Shown: positions 7,932-16,931, counted from the first letter of the stretch. The stretch is 64,000 nt of DNA from Streptomyces antarcticus (GCF_026627255.1 NZ_JAPNLM010000008.1:62001-126000), one strand, 5' to 3'. Numbers and translations are program-made. The notes: generated from the letters alone by a model not told the origin.

Positions 7932-9979
7932 CAGGCCTCCGCGGCGCGGACGGAGGGCTCCCCGTACAGGTAGCGGCCGAGCGCGGTGAGCGGGAACACC
8001 TGCCGGTACAAGTGGTAGTTGATGGAGAAGTCCCAGGGGAACCCGGTCCCCGTGAAGTACGGCTCGTCCCAGGAGCCGTCCTCCTCCTGCGTCCGCACGA
8101 GGTAGGCGATGCCGCGCTCGACGGACCCGCCGTCGCGCTCGCCGGCCGACAGCAGGGCCATCAGCGCCCACGCGGTCTGCGAGGCGGTGGAGGCGCCCTT
8201 CCCGGCCCACGAGGGGTCCTTGTAGGAGCGCTGGTCCTCGCCCCACCCGCCGTCCTCGTTCTGTACGGACTCCAGCCAGCGCACCGCCCGCCGGATCGCG
8301 GGGTGTCCCGGGGCGAGGCCGGCGGCGGTCAGGGCGGGCACCACCGAGCCGGTGCCGTAGACGTAATTGGTGCCCCAGCGGCCGAACCAGCCTCCCTCCG
8401 GCTCCTGTTCGGCGAGCAGCCAGGTGATGCCGCGCCGGGTCCGGGGGTCCGCCGCCCGGCCCTCGAAGGCGAGCATCTCCACGACGTGGGCGGTGACGTC
8501 CGCCGAGGGCGGGTCGATGACCTCGCCGAAGTCGCAGAAGGGCAGCTTGTTCGGGTAGGGGCTGGTGTTGTCGGCGTCGAAGGCGCCCCAGGCTCCGTTC
8601 TTCGACTGCATGCCGAGGGTCCAGGACACCCCGCGGCCGATGGCACCCTCCACCCGGGCGGGGTCGGGGTGCCTGACGCGGCGCAGGGCGAGGACGACCT
8701 CGGCGGTGTCGTCGATGTCGGGATAGGTGTCGTTGTGGAACTCGAACGCCCACCCGCCGGGCGCGAGCCCGGGCCGCCGCACCGCCCAGTCCCCGCTGCG
8801 CACGATCTCCTCGCCCAGCATCCAGTCGGCCGCCTTGACCAGCGCCGGGTGGTCGGCCGGCAGGCCCGCGTCGGCCAGTGCGATGGCGGCGAGGCAGGTG
8901 TCCCAGACCGGCGACTGGCAGGCCTCGATCATCCGGGCGCCGTCCTCGCGCCACACCGCGAACCGGTCCAGGGACTCCAGCCCGGCGCGCATCACCGGAT
9001 GCTTCAGGTCGTAGCCGAGCAGGTGCAGGGCGATGACGGAGTACACGGCGGGCGGCTGGATGCCGCCCCAGCAGCCGTCGTTCTCCTGGCGTTCGACGAT
9101 CCAGCGGCCGGCGGTGTCCATCGCGGCCTTGCGCAGCCGGCGCGGGGCGAAGCGCCGGTAGACGTGCAGCGCCTTGTCCATCCGCTGGAAGACTCCGTCC
9201 CAACTGGTCAGCGGGGCCAGCCGCTTGAGCGGGTTCGGCACCCGGGCGTCGGCGTGCAGCTCGTCCAGGGCGAACGGGCCGGGGCGGACCGGGCGCAGCG
9301 CGGAGACCACGGTGAGCGGGACGATGGTCTGGCGGGCCCAGCAGCCGAAGTCGTAGATGTTCAGCGGGGCCCAGGACGGCAGGAACACCAGCTCCGGGGG
9401 GAGTTCGGGCAGGTGGTCCCAGTTCCACCAGCCGAAGAGCGCGAGCCAGATCCGGGTGAAGACCCGGGCGGCGGCGATGCCCCCGTGGGCCCGGATCCAT
9501 GCCGAGGCGCGGGCCATGTGCGGGGAGTCCGGGGCGTCTCCGGCGAGGCGGAGGGCCACGTACGCCTCGATGGTGGCGGAGAGATCGGAGGGTCCGCCGT
9601 GGAAGGTGGCCCAGGTGCCGTCGGAGCGCTGCTCGCCGCGGATGAAGAGGGCGGTGGCGGCGGTGACGGCCTCGTCCGGGATGCCGAGGAACTGCCGCAG
9701 CAGCAGGTCTTCGGCGTCCATGGTGACGTTGGTCTCCAGGTCGCCCTTCCACCAGCCCTCGGGGTCCTGGCGTTCCAGGAGGTGCCGCGTCGCGCGCGCC
9801 GCCGCCTCGTGCGGTGTCCGCGGCCCGGGATCCGGTGGTGCGGGCGGGTCCGCGACGGCGGCCTCCGGCCGGGCCGGACCCACCGACGGCACGGCCGGGT
9901 CCGGTCCCGGCCGGGGGCCGGCTTCGATTCCGCTGCCAGCGCCGGCGCTGTCCGCGCCGCCGTCGGTCGTCGCTGTCAT
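7931..9979 (-). CDS. shc: Squalene-hopene cyclase
   Basis: A 682-residue class II triterpene cyclase that folds squalene into hopene/hopanol at the membrane, close to the usual bacterial length of about 630-680. The protonating motif DIDD is at about residue 421 (FHNDTYPDIDDTAEV). Several QW repeats are seen, for example QNEDGGWGEDQRSY, QSKNGAWGAFD and QEEDGSWDEPYFTG. The first ~55 residues are Ala/Pro/Gly-rich and probably disordered. The ATG at 9979 heads the frame. A 119-bp gap separates it from the polyprenyl synthase gene, the widest break inside the operon after hpnD-hpnE, so an internal promoter is possible. Confidence 0.97.
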   Translation of the reverse strand: MTATTDGGADSAGAGSGIEAGPRPGPDPAVPSVGPARPEAAVADPPAPPDPGPRTPHEAAARATRHLLERQDPEGWWKGDLETNVTMDAEDLLLRQFLGIPDEAVTAATALFIRGEQRSDGTWATFHGGPSDLSATIEAYVALRLAGDAPDSPHMARASAWIRAHGGIAAARVFTRIWLALFGWWNWDHLPELPPELVFLPSWAPLNIYDFGCWARQTIVPLTVVSALRPVRPGPFALDELHADARVPNPLKRLAPLTSWDGVFQRMDKALHVYRRFAPRRLRKAAMDTAGRWIVERQENDGCWGGIQPPAVYSVIALHLLGYDLKHPVMRAGLESLDRFAVWREDGARMIEACQSPVWDTCLAAIALADAGLPADHPALVKAADWMLGEEIVRSGDWAVRRPGLAPGGWAFEFHNDTYPDIDDTAEVVLALRRVRHPDPARVEGAIGRGVSWTLGMQSKNGAWGAFDADNTSPYPNKLPFCDFGEVIDPPSADVTAHVVEMLAFEGRAADPRTRRGITWLLAEQEPEGGWFGRWGTNYVYGTGSVVPALTAAGLAPGHPAIRRAVRWLESVQNEDGGWGEDQRSYKDPSWAGKGASTASQTAWALMALLSAGERDGGSVERGIAYLVRTQEEDGSWDEPYFTGTGFPWDFSINYHLYRQVFPLTALGRYLYGEPSVRAAEA

Positions 9980-10098
9980 GGCTTCCCCTTAGAACAGTGG
10001 CCTGTGCTGTGCTGGGGTCTGCCGTCGACCGGCGCACGCCCCGGAGGGGGGCGGCGCCGGCCGGCGACCGTAGCGTCATATCAGCTGGTCGGCGGCGA

Positions 10099-11250
10099 TC
10101 ACCTTTTGCGTACGACGACGAAGTCGGCGAGGGCCACCAGCTGCTCGCGCACCGTCTGCGGCATGTCCACGTCGTCCAGGGCGCGGATCGCGACGGCGTG
10201 CTGGCGGCGGGCCTCGTCGGCGGTCCACTGGCGGCCGCCGGCCGCCTCGATCAGCGCCGCCCGGGCCGCGAACTCCTCCTCCGAGAAGTTCTCGAAGTCG
10301 TTGCTCTTGGCATCGGCGGCGAGCAGCTCGGCGAGCTCCTCGCAGGCGGGCCCGCCCGCCGCGAGGGCCGCGACGACCGGCAGCGACTTCTTGCGCTGGC
10401 GCAGGTCGCTCCAGGTCTGCTTGCCGGTGGCCTCCGGGTCGCCCCAGATGCCGAGCAGGTCGTCGACGGCCTGGAAGGCGAGGCCCAGGTGGTAGCCGTA
10501 CTCCTCCAGCTTGTCGGCGGTGCGGTCGTCCGCTCCGCCGAGCACCGCGCCGATGGAGACGGCGCAGGCGAGGAGGGCGCCGGTCTTGTTGCCCTCCATC
10601 TCCAGGCACTCCTCGACGCTGACGCGCTCGCGGTGCTCGTAGGAGATGTCCTGGGCCTGGCCGTCGATGAGCTTGCGGCTGGCGGTGGTCAGCCGGCGGG
10701 CGGCGCGGCCCGCCTCCACGGTGCCCAGCTCCAGCAGGACCTCGTTGGCGAGGGCGAAGAGCGCGTCGCCGACCAGGATCGCCAGCGCCGGTCCGTGCAC
10801 CTTCCACACCGTGTCGCGGTGGCGGCGCTGCTCGTCGCCGTCCATCAGGTCGTCGTGCAGCAGCGAGAAGTTGTGGACGAGTTCGACCGCGACGGCGCCC
10901 GGGACGCCGACCTCGGCCGCGGCGCCCGCGGCCTCTGCGGAGAGCAGCGCGAGGGCGGGGCGCACGGCCTTGCCGCCGTCGCCGTCCGCGGGGTTGCCCT
11001 GGGCGTCGATCCAGCCGAAGTGGTAGGCGGCGACGGTGTCCATGGGCGCCGCGAGCCGGCCGACGGCGGCGCGGAGCACGGGCGTCGACAGCGTGCGGCC
11101 GCGCTCCAGGAGGGCGAGCGTGTCCGCCTTCTCCCCGCTGGCGGTGCCCACCCGGGCATCCGTGTTCTCGACGGCCGGATTCCCCGGGTTCACTGGTTCT
11201 CCTCTGGTTCCTGTACGTGCGGTGCCGGTCGTGCTGGTGGTCGTCGTCAT
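10099..11250 (-). CDS. Trans-polyprenyl diphosphate synthase (farnesyl/geranylgeranyl type)
   Basis: A 383-residue all-trans prenyltransferase, expected to supply farnesyl diphosphate for squalene synthesis. The first Asp-rich motif is LLHDDLMDGD and the second DDLLGIWGD, in the normal helical order, with GKAVRPAL (IPP-binding Arg region) upstream. The ~40-residue Thr-rich N-terminal extension is non-conserved. The ATG at 11250 overlaps the hpnE stop as ATGA. Chain length cannot be fixed from sequence with certainty; operon context favours C15, while sequence alone would also allow C20. Confidence 0.93.
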   Translation of the reverse strand: MTTTTSTTGTARTGTRGEPVNPGNPAVENTDARVGTASGEKADTLALLERGRTLSTPVLRAAVGRLAAPMDTVAAYHFGWIDAQGNPADGDGGKAVRPALALLSAEAAGAAAEVGVPGAVAVELVHNFSLLHDDLMDGDEQRRHRDTVWKVHGPALAILVGDALFALANEVLLELGTVEAGRAARRLTTASRKLIDGQAQDISYEHRERVSVEECLEMEGNKTGALLACAVSIGAVLGGADDRTADKLEEYGYHLGLAFQAVDDLLGIWGDPEATGKQTWSDLRQRKKSLPVVAALAAGGPACEELAELLAADAKSNDFENFSEEEFAARAALIEAAGGRQWTADEARRQHAVAIRALDDVDMPQTVREQLVALADFVVVRKR

Positions 11251-12626
11251 GCCGCCTCCTGCAGAGGGTGTTCGCGGGGGCGGCCGAGTGCGGCGAGCGC
11301 GGCGTGCGCCGCGTTCAGTCCGCTCCGTACGGCGCTCTCCATGGTCGCGGGCCAGCCGGTGGCAGTCCACGCACCGGCCAGGTAGAGCCCCGGCGTGTCG
11401 GTCCGCGCGCCGGGGCGCAGCCGGCCGACGCCGGGGGTGGGGGCGAAGGTGGCCGTCCGCTCCCGGGTGACGAAGAAGTCCCGTACCTTGGCGCCGCGCG
11501 CGGCCGGCAGCAGCTTCTCCAGCTCGGGCAGGTACTTGTCGCGCAGGAGCGAGACGGGTTCCTCGATGTCGTCCTGTGCGACGGACTGGGACAGCGCCAG
11601 GTACTGGCCGCCGTCGGGGAGTCCGGAGGCCTCGGTGCGGTCGAAGACCCACTGCACCGGGGAGCCGAGCGCGGCGAAGAAGGGCTGCTTGAGCACCTTG
11701 CGGTCGTAGACGACGTGGACGTTGAGGATCGGCGCGGTGCCGATGTCCAGGAGCCGGTCCGGGTCGGCGAGCGCCCCGGCCGGGAGCAGTCCGTGCGCCT
11801 CGCGCTGCGGGACTGCGAGGACGACGGTGTCCGCGGCGAGGGACTCCCCTTCGGTGTCGACCCGCCAATGCCCTTCGGGCGTACGGGAGACGGCGGTGAC
11901 CCGGGTGCGCAGCTCGGTCCGTACGCCGGCCGCGTCGAGCGCCTTGCGGGCGAGGGTGTCGTGCAGGTCGCCGAGCGGTACGCGGGCCCAGCCGATGTCG
12001 GCGGCTCCGTTCTCCGAGAGCAGGCCGGTCTTGAAGACCATGGCGGCCAGGCCCAGCGAGGACTGTTCGGCCGTCGCGTTGAGGGTGGCGATGCCGACGA
12101 GGTCCCACAGGGCCTCGATCGTACGGGCGGACTGGCCGTAGCGGCCGAGCCAGGTCGCGAAGTCCAGGCCGTCCAGCACCGGGTCGGCGGGGTCGAGCCG
12201 GCGCAGCGCGAGGGCGGCCCGCCCGACGGACGCCCGCTCGGCAAGGGAGAGGTGCGGGTAGCGGGCCAGGGAGCCGGCCAGGTGCAGGGGCACGGGCAGG
12301 CGGCTGCGGCGCAGCCGGCCCAGGCGCGGGCCGCCGGGGTGGGCGACGTCGAGGACGGGGACGTCGAGCCGGTCCTGGACCGGGGCGAGGGCGGCGCCGT
12401 CGACGCGGTCGAGGAACCACCGGTAGGCGGTGCAGCAGCGCAGGTACACGTGCTGGCCGTTGTCGACGGTGAGTTCGCCGCGCTTGAACGAGAAGGCCAG
12501 CCCGCCGAGCCGCGGGCGGCCCTCCAGGAGCGTGACCCGCAGTCCGGCGTCGGCGAGTTCGAGTGCGGCGGTGACCCCGGCGAGTCCGCCGCCGACGACG
12601 ACGGCGTTGCGTTCGCTGTCGCTCAT
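11247..12626 (-). CDS. hpnE: Hydroxysqualene dehydroxylase HpnE (FAD)
   Basis: A 459-residue flavin-dependent amine-oxidase/phytoene-desaturase-like protein that reduces hydroxysqualene to squalene in the three-step HpnCDE route. The dinucleotide fold is VVVGGGLAGVTAALELADAG at the N-terminus, followed by GGLAFSF. The C-terminal FAD motif is LYLAGAWTATGWPATMESAVRSG (quoted positions around residues 425-447). The ATG at 12626 overlaps the stop of the 85-aa small ORF upstream (ATGA), and its own stop overlaps the next gene. Confidence 0.93.
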   Translation of the reverse strand: MSDSERNAVVVGGGLAGVTAALELADAGLRVTLLEGRPRLGGLAFSFKRGELTVDNGQHVYLRCCTAYRWFLDRVDGAALAPVQDRLDVPVLDVAHPGGPRLGRLRRSRLPVPLHLAGSLARYPHLSLAERASVGRAALALRRLDPADPVLDGLDFATWLGRYGQSARTIEALWDLVGIATLNATAEQSSLGLAAMVFKTGLLSENGAADIGWARVPLGDLHDTLARKALDAAGVRTELRTRVTAVSRTPEGHWRVDTEGESLAADTVVLAVPQREAHGLLPAGALADPDRLLDIGTAPILNVHVVYDRKVLKQPFFAALGSPVQWVFDRTEASGLPDGGQYLALSQSVAQDDIEEPVSLLRDKYLPELEKLLPAARGAKVRDFFVTRERTATFAPTPGVGRLRPGARTDTPGLYLAGAWTATGWPATMESAVRSGLNAAHAALAALGRPREHPLQEAA

Positions 12627-12880
12627 GCGCCCTCCCGGGTGCTGCGGTTCCCCTCCGGGGCGGTCGCCCGTCGCGCCCGCGCGGCGGCCGGCCGTGTACG
12701 GCCCGAACGGAGAGACGCGGCGGGCGGGGTGAAGGTTGCGTACGGGGTTGCGTGCGCTGACGCGGGCGCCGAGGTCCTGCCCGGCCCGGCGGGGGCGGGC
12801 AGGGGCCCGGGACGCCGGGCCCCCGGGTGGGTCGAGGCGCGGCCGGGGTGCGCCGGCCGCGCGGAGCGGGTCGGGTTCAT
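12623..12880 (-). CDS. 85-aa small protein coupled between hpnD and hpnE
   Basis: A basic, Pro/Ala/Arg-rich 85-residue ORF (begins MNPTRSARPAHPG, ends REGA) that exactly fills the gap between hpnD and hpnE. Its ATG at 12880 shares a base with the hpnD stop (TGATG), and its stop overlaps the hpnE ATG (ATGA). That double coupling is the main argument that it is translated. No domain, membrane segment or cysteine motif is visible. I recall short uncharacterised proteins at this place in other Streptomyces hopanoid clusters, but I cannot confirm homology. Alternatives: it only serves to carry ribosomes from hpnD to hpnE, or it is a chance frame in GC-rich DNA. Confidence 0.6.
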   Translation of the reverse strand: MNPTRSARPAHPGRASTHPGARRPGPLPAPAGPGRTSAPASAHATPYATFTPPAASLRSGRTRPAAARARRATAPEGNRSTREGA

Positions 12881-13860
12881 CAGATCCGCCTCCGGGTGTT
12901 CTGGCGGGAGATGGTCCGCGCGTCGAGGCCGGAGAGCCCGCGTACGGCGACGTACGCCTTCTCGTGCGTCGGCAGCGAGACGCGGCCGCGCAGTACGGCG
13001 TCCGGCTCCCGCTCGATGCGGTCGAGGAGGCGCCGGTAGATCCCGGCCATGGCGGCCACGCAGGCTCCGCTGCGCCGGTCGAGCAGGGGCAGCAGCCGGT
13101 AGCCCTCGACGAACAGGGCCCGGGCACGCCGGACTTCGTGGTGGACGAGACCGGCAAAGTCGGATCCGGCGGGCATCCGCTCGCTGCCGAACCCGTCCGA
13201 GCAGCCGAACTTGGCGAGGTCCTCTGCGGGCAGGTAGGTGCGGCCGTTGGCCGCGTCCTCGCGAACGTCCCTGAGGATGTTGGTGAGTTGCAGGGCGAGG
13301 CCGAGGGTGTCGGCGTACTCCCCGGCGCGGGCCGCGTCGGCCGCTGCGAGTCCGCCCGCGCCGACGGTGCCGAACACGCCGAGCGAGAGCCGCCCGATGG
13401 CGCCGGCGACACACCGGCAGTAGTCCTTGAGGTCGTCCCAGGTCTCGTAGGTCTCGCCGCGGACGTCCATCAGGACACCGTCGATGAGTTCGTCGAGTCC
13501 GCCGAGCGGGATCGGGAACCGGCGCGCGGCGTGCGCGAGGGCGACGGCGACCGGGTCGGTGTCGTCCTCGTCGATCTCCTCGGCCCGGATCCGGCCCAGC
13601 AGGGCGCGGGTCTCCTCCAGCCGGGCCAGCTTCGCGCCGGGCGCGAGCGTGCCGTCGCCGATGTCGTCGACACGGCGGGAGAAGGCGTACAGCGCGGACA
13701 TCGCCTGCCGCTTGTCGGTGGGCAGCAGCCGGATGCCGTACGCGAAGTTCCGCGCCTGCGATCCGGTGACGGCCTCGCAGTAGCTGTAGGCCGCCAGGAC
13801 CGGTGCGGACGGCGCAGCCGGTGATGACGCTTGTGTGGGGCCCTCCACGTTGGGGCTCAC
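12880..13860 (-). CDS. hpnD: Presqualene diphosphate synthase HpnD
   Basis: A 326-residue squalene/phytoene-synthase family enzyme that couples two farnesyl diphosphates to presqualene diphosphate. Both Asp-rich motifs are present, RRVDDIGDG and RDVREDAANGRTYLP, as are the YAFSR and CRCVAGAIG helices. The GTG at 13860 overlaps the hpnC stop (GTGA). It is distinguished from HpnC by the classical NILRDVREDA second motif, which HpnC lacks. Confidence 0.94.
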   Translation of the reverse strand: MSPNVEGPTQASSPAAPSAPVLAAYSYCEAVTGSQARNFAYGIRLLPTDKRQAMSALYAFSRRVDDIGDGTLAPGAKLARLEETRALLGRIRAEEIDEDDTDPVAVALAHAARRFPIPLGGLDELIDGVLMDVRGETYETWDDLKDYCRCVAGAIGRLSLGVFGTVGAGGLAAADAARAGEYADTLGLALQLTNILRDVREDAANGRTYLPAEDLAKFGCSDGFGSERMPAGSDFAGLVHHEVRRARALFVEGYRLLPLLDRRSGACVAAMAGIYRRLLDRIEREPDAVLRGRVSLPTHEKAYVAVRGLSGLDARTISRQNTRRRI

Positions 13861-14786
13861 CCCTTTCTCGGCGCTGTGCGCAGGACGGCGGCCACCTCGC
13901 GGATCAGGCCGCTCTTGGTGGGCTTGGGCGGGCCGATAAGTACGTCGAAGCCGGCGGCGGTGACGGCTCTCAGGGCCGCGCGGCCCCCTCCCACGAAGCC
14001 CGCGAGCAGCAGCCGGAGTCTGCCGTGGACGCTACCCACGAGCGGGGTGCCTTCATTCAGGAGCGAGGCGGCGCGCTCGCTTTCGAACGCGACCAGTGCG
14101 CGTACGGACGCGCCGGCGCTCGGGGCCTTGAGGTCGGCCTCCGTGACGTGGAAGCGCCGCATGTCCTCGCCGGGCAGGTAGATCCGGTCCCGGCCGAGGT
14201 CCTCGGCGACGTCCTGGAGGTGTTCGGCGATCTGCAGGGCGGTGCAGACGGCGTCGGAGCGGCGGACCCGCTCGGGGGTGCTGGTGCCGGTGAGGGACAG
14301 CACGAGGCGGCCCACCGGGTTCGCGGAGAGCTCGCAGTAGGCGAGGAGGTCGCCGTACGTCTCGTAGCGGGAGACGCGCTGGTCCTGGCGGTTGGCCTCG
14401 ATGAGTCCGAGGAACGGCTCGGGGGTGAGGCCGTGCTCGCGCACGACGGGCCGCAGTGCGCGCAGCAGCGGGTGGCGCGGGGCGCCGTCGGCGGCGCCGA
14501 ACACCCGGTGCAGGTCGGCCTCGAAGGCGTCGAGCATGGCGAGCCGGTCGTCGACGGCGGCCGGCTCGAGGCCGAGGAGCACGGCGTCGCGGCCGCCGGG
14601 GGCGAGGTCCCCGTCGCCGATGTCGTCGACGAGGCGGGCGTATCCGTAGACCGCCGTCAGGCCGTCGCGCCAGGCGCGCGGCAGGAAGGCGGGGGCGACG
14701 GGGAAGTTCTCCGTCCGGGCCTTGCCGAGGGTGGCACGCGCGTGGTCCGCGTCGGACCCGGGCCGTTCGTCGTGCCCCGGGGTCAC
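13857..14786 (-). CDS. hpnC: Hydroxysqualene synthase HpnC
   Basis: A 309-residue squalene-synthase-like protein and first gene of the hopanoid operon. HpnC converts presqualene diphosphate to hydroxysqualene. The motifs are RLVDDIGDGD and HLQDVAEDLGRDRIYLP, with ENFPVAPAFLP at the N-terminus typical of the HpnC branch. The GTG start at 14786 has a poor ribosome site; no better in-frame start with a clear Shine-Dalgarno is visible, so the first residues are uncertain. It overlaps hpnD by four bases. Confidence 0.92.
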   Translation of the reverse strand: MTPGHDERPGSDADHARATLGKARTENFPVAPAFLPRAWRDGLTAVYGYARLVDDIGDGDLAPGGRDAVLLGLEPAAVDDRLAMLDAFEADLHRVFGAADGAPRHPLLRALRPVVREHGLTPEPFLGLIEANRQDQRVSRYETYGDLLAYCELSANPVGRLVLSLTGTSTPERVRRSDAVCTALQIAEHLQDVAEDLGRDRIYLPGEDMRRFHVTEADLKAPSAGASVRALVAFESERAASLLNEGTPLVGSVHGRLRLLLAGFVGGGRAALRAVTAAGFDVLIGPPKPTKSGLIREVAAVLRTAPRKG

Positions 14787-15160
14787 CGCCCGCCGCCCGG
14801 GGCGGGGACGGCCGTCGTGCCTGGGGGCCGGAGAATTCCCGTAGCCATTGCCGTCACATCTCCCGTTCTACACTGCCGACCCAATGCATCCTATTTCGGA
14901 CACGCCGCCGGGGATTCCCCGGGGTACCTCAAGGCCGTTCACCTGCGGTGAATCGTCCCCTCTTGCCGCGATTCAGGACCGCTTCAGCTTACGCTGTACA
15001 ACGCCGCGAAGGCCTCTCGGGTATTCGCTCCGCCACCGAATGTCGCCGTGTCCGCCAACGAATGTCGTCGAATGCCGTCGAACAGCGTCGAATGGCGTGG
15101 AAATCCGCCGGATACCGCACGCCGCGGCGGCCGGACACGGAGCGGGACACAACGCCGGGC
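14787..15160 (-). promoter_or_regulatory. Leader/promoter region of the hopanoid operon with 10-bp repeat array
   Basis: About 370 bp without a supported gene upstream of hpnC. On the minus strand TAGGAT near 14895 is a possible -10 element, but I see no good -35. Farther upstream, 15060-15111 holds five consecutive 10-bp units of the form GAATGYCGTC (two strong, three degenerate), with another copy near 15038. Ten-base spacing puts the units on one face of the helix, as expected for a cooperative operator. Direct evidence of binding is absent. Confidence 0.4.
15060..15111. repeat. Helically phased 10-bp direct repeats
   Basis: Five adjacent units, GAATGTCGTC, GAATGCCGTC, GAACAGCGTC, GAATGGCGTG and GAAATCCGCC, lie between the ABC-exporter terminator and the hopanoid operon. 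A related GAATGTCGCC occurs about 22 bp earlier. Confidence 0.7.
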
Positions 15161-15203
15161 ACGACGAGGCCCCCGCCGCGCTGAGCGGCGGGGGCCTCGT
15201 CGT
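15161..15203 (-). terminator. Terminator of the polymer-export operon
   Basis: Perfect 19-bp stem with a five-base loop (GCTGA region), 18 bases beyond the stop of the ABC ATPase gene at 15221. It would also insulate the hopanoid promoter region from read-through. Confidence 0.85.
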
Positions 15204-15220
15204 TCCGCCCGGGGCGGGAA

Positions 15221-16009
15221 TCAGCCGTTGGTCGCCTTCTCGTACGCCGAGACGACTTCCTCCGTGGGCCCGTCCATGAGGAGCTCGCCCTTCTCCAGCC
15301 ACAGCACGCGGTCACATGTGTCGCGGATCGACTTGTTGTTGTGGCTCACCAGAAAGACGGTGCCGGCCTTCTCCCGCAGTTCGCGGATGCGGTTCTCGGA
15401 GCGCACCTGGAAGCTGCGGTCACCGGTGGCGAGGGCCTCGTCGATCATCAGAACGTCGTGGTCCTTGGCCGCCGCGATGGAGAAGCGCAGGCGCGCCGCC
15501 ATTCCGGAGGAGTAGGTGCGCATCGGCAGGGAGATGAAGTCGCCCTTCTCGTTGATGCCCGAGAAGTCGACGATTCCCTGGTAGCGCTCCCTGATCTGCT
15601 CGCGGCTCATGCCCATGGCGAGACCGCCGAGGACGATGTTGCGCTCGCCGGTCAGGTCGTTCATCAGCGCCGCGTTGACACCGAGCAGCGACGGCTGGCC
15701 GTCGGTGTAGACCCGGCCCTCCTCGCAGGGCAGCAGCCCCGCGATGGCGCGCAACAGCGTCGACTTGCCGGATCCGTTGGAGCCGATGAGGCCGATGGCC
15801 TCGCCGCGGTACGAGGTGAAGGTGACCCCTCGTACGGCGTGGACCCGGCGGACGCCGCGCTCCTCGCCCTTGCCCTTGCCCCGGCGGACTATCTTGCTGA
15901 GCGCGGCGGTGGCCGCGCCCTTGCCGACTCCGCCGGTGTTGACGCGGTAGACGATGTGCACGCCGTCCGCGATCACGGTGGGGATGCGCCCCTCGGTTTG
16001 CTCAGCCAC
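15221..16009 (-). CDS. ABC exporter ATPase, TagH/Wzt type
   Basis: A 262-residue ATPase of the polysaccharide/teichoic-acid exporter family, partner of the permease just upstream. The Walker A motif is GSNGSGKST, the signature YSSGMAARL and Walker B VLMIDEAL, then the H-loop LVSHNN. The ARVRG-like insertion RGVRRVHAVRGVTF before Walker A is typical of Wzt/TagH ATPases. No C-terminal carbohydrate-binding domain is present, unlike E. coli O9a Wzt, so the substrate is probably not recognised by a terminal sugar cap. The GTG start at 16009 overlaps the permease gene by 8 bp. Confidence 0.92.
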   Translation of the reverse strand: MAEQTEGRIPTVIADGVHIVYRVNTGGVGKGAATAALSKIVRRGKGKGEERGVRRVHAVRGVTFTSYRGEAIGLIGSNGSGKSTLLRAIAGLLPCEEGRVYTDGQPSLLGVNAALMNDLTGERNIVLGGLAMGMSREQIRERYQGIVDFSGINEKGDFISLPMRTYSSGMAARLRFSIAAAKDHDVLMIDEALATGDRSFQVRSENRIRELREKAGTVFLVSHNNKSIRDTCDRVLWLEKGELLMDGPTEEVVSAYEKATNG

Positions 16010-16931
16010 GGCCGTAACGCTCCTCAGCCTTCCAGAAGTACACGAAGCCCCCGAGGCCGATCACCGCGGCCCAGCCCACGGCGAAGAGCCAGACGTGCGG
16101 CGGCAGGTAGCTGCTGCCGTAGTCGTCGATCAGGGCGAACCGGATGAGGTCCATGTAGATCGCCACCGGGTTCCACAGCAGCACGTCGCTGATCCACTGC
16201 GGCTGGTCCTTGAGGTAGATCCCGATCGGGAACATGACGCCGGAGGCGTACATCCAGGTGCGCATCACGAACGGCATCAGCTGCGCCAGGTCGGGGGTCT
16301 TGGAGCCCATCCGCGCGAAGATCATGGCGAGGCCGGTGTTGAAGACGAACTGGAGCGCCAGCGTCGGGATCACCAGCAGCCAGGAGAGCCGCGGGTAGTT
16401 GCCGAAGCTGATGGCGATGATGAAGACGACGATCATCGAGTACATCAGCTGCTGGAGCTGCTGGAGCGAGAAGGACACCGGGAGGGCGGCGCGCGGGAAG
16501 TGCAGCGCCCGTACCAGCCCGAGGTTCCCGGAGATCGCCCGGACGCCCGCCATCACCGAGCTCTGGGTGAAGGTGAAGACGAAGATGCCCATCATCAGGA
16601 AGGGGACGTAGACGCCCTCGGGCATCTCCTTGCCCGCTCCGAGGATCAGGCCGAAGATCAGCCAGTAGACGGCCGCGTTCAGCAGGGGGGTCGCCACCTG
16701 CCAGACCTGGCCGAGCTTCGCCTGGCTGTACTGCGCGACCAGCTTCGCCCGGGAGAACGCCAGGACGAAGTGGCGCCGGCCCCAGAGCTGGCGGACGTAC
16801 TCGCCCAGGCCGGGGCGGGCGCCGCTCACGGACAGGCCGTACTTCCTGGCGAGCTCCGCGGGGCTCAGCCCCGCGTCTTCGGACGGCGGCTTGCTCGTGG
16901 CGAGGGCGCCGTCGTGGGTTGTGTCACTCAC
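16002..16931 (-). CDS. ABC exporter permease, TagG/Wzm (ABC-2) type
   Basis: A 309-residue ABC-2 type permease with about six transmembrane segments (for example the hydrophobic blocks around VYWLIFGLILGA, FLMMGIFVFTF, MIVVFIIAISF and VWLFAVGWAAVIG) and a ~50-residue cytoplasmic N-terminus. Families TagG/Wzm flip undecaprenyl-linked polymers or glycolipids across the membrane. The GTG at 16931 has GGAAAG upstream. The gene is 98 bp downstream of the glycosyltransferase gene and most likely co-transcribed. Confidence 0.92.
   Translation of the reverse strand: MSDTTHDGALATSKPPSEDAGLSPAELARKYGLSVSGARPGLGEYVRQLWGRRHFVLAFSRAKLVAQYSQAKLGQVWQVATPLLNAAVYWLIFGLILGAGKEMPEGVYVPFLMMGIFVFTFTQSSVMAGVRAISGNLGLVRALHFPRAALPVSFSLQQLQQLMYSMIVVFIIAISFGNYPRLSWLLVIPTLALQFVFNTGLAMIFARMGSKTPDLAQLMPFVMRTWMYASGVMFPIGIYLKDQPQWISDVLLWNPVAIYMDLIRFALIDDYGSSYLPPHVWLFAVGWAAVIGLGGFVYFWKAEERYGRG

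Noticed and set aside
9980..10098. 119-bp gap between polyprenyl synthase and shc as an RNA element
   Set aside because: Only a GCCGGCCGGC palindrome is visible; no conserved riboswitch landmarks.
7232..10495. Long plus-strand open frame of over 1000 codons opposite the hopanoid genes
   Set aside because: It is antisense to hpnH, hpnG and shc, whose motifs are intact. GC-rich third positions keep the opposite frame open; its translation is low-complexity Arg/Gly/Pro.
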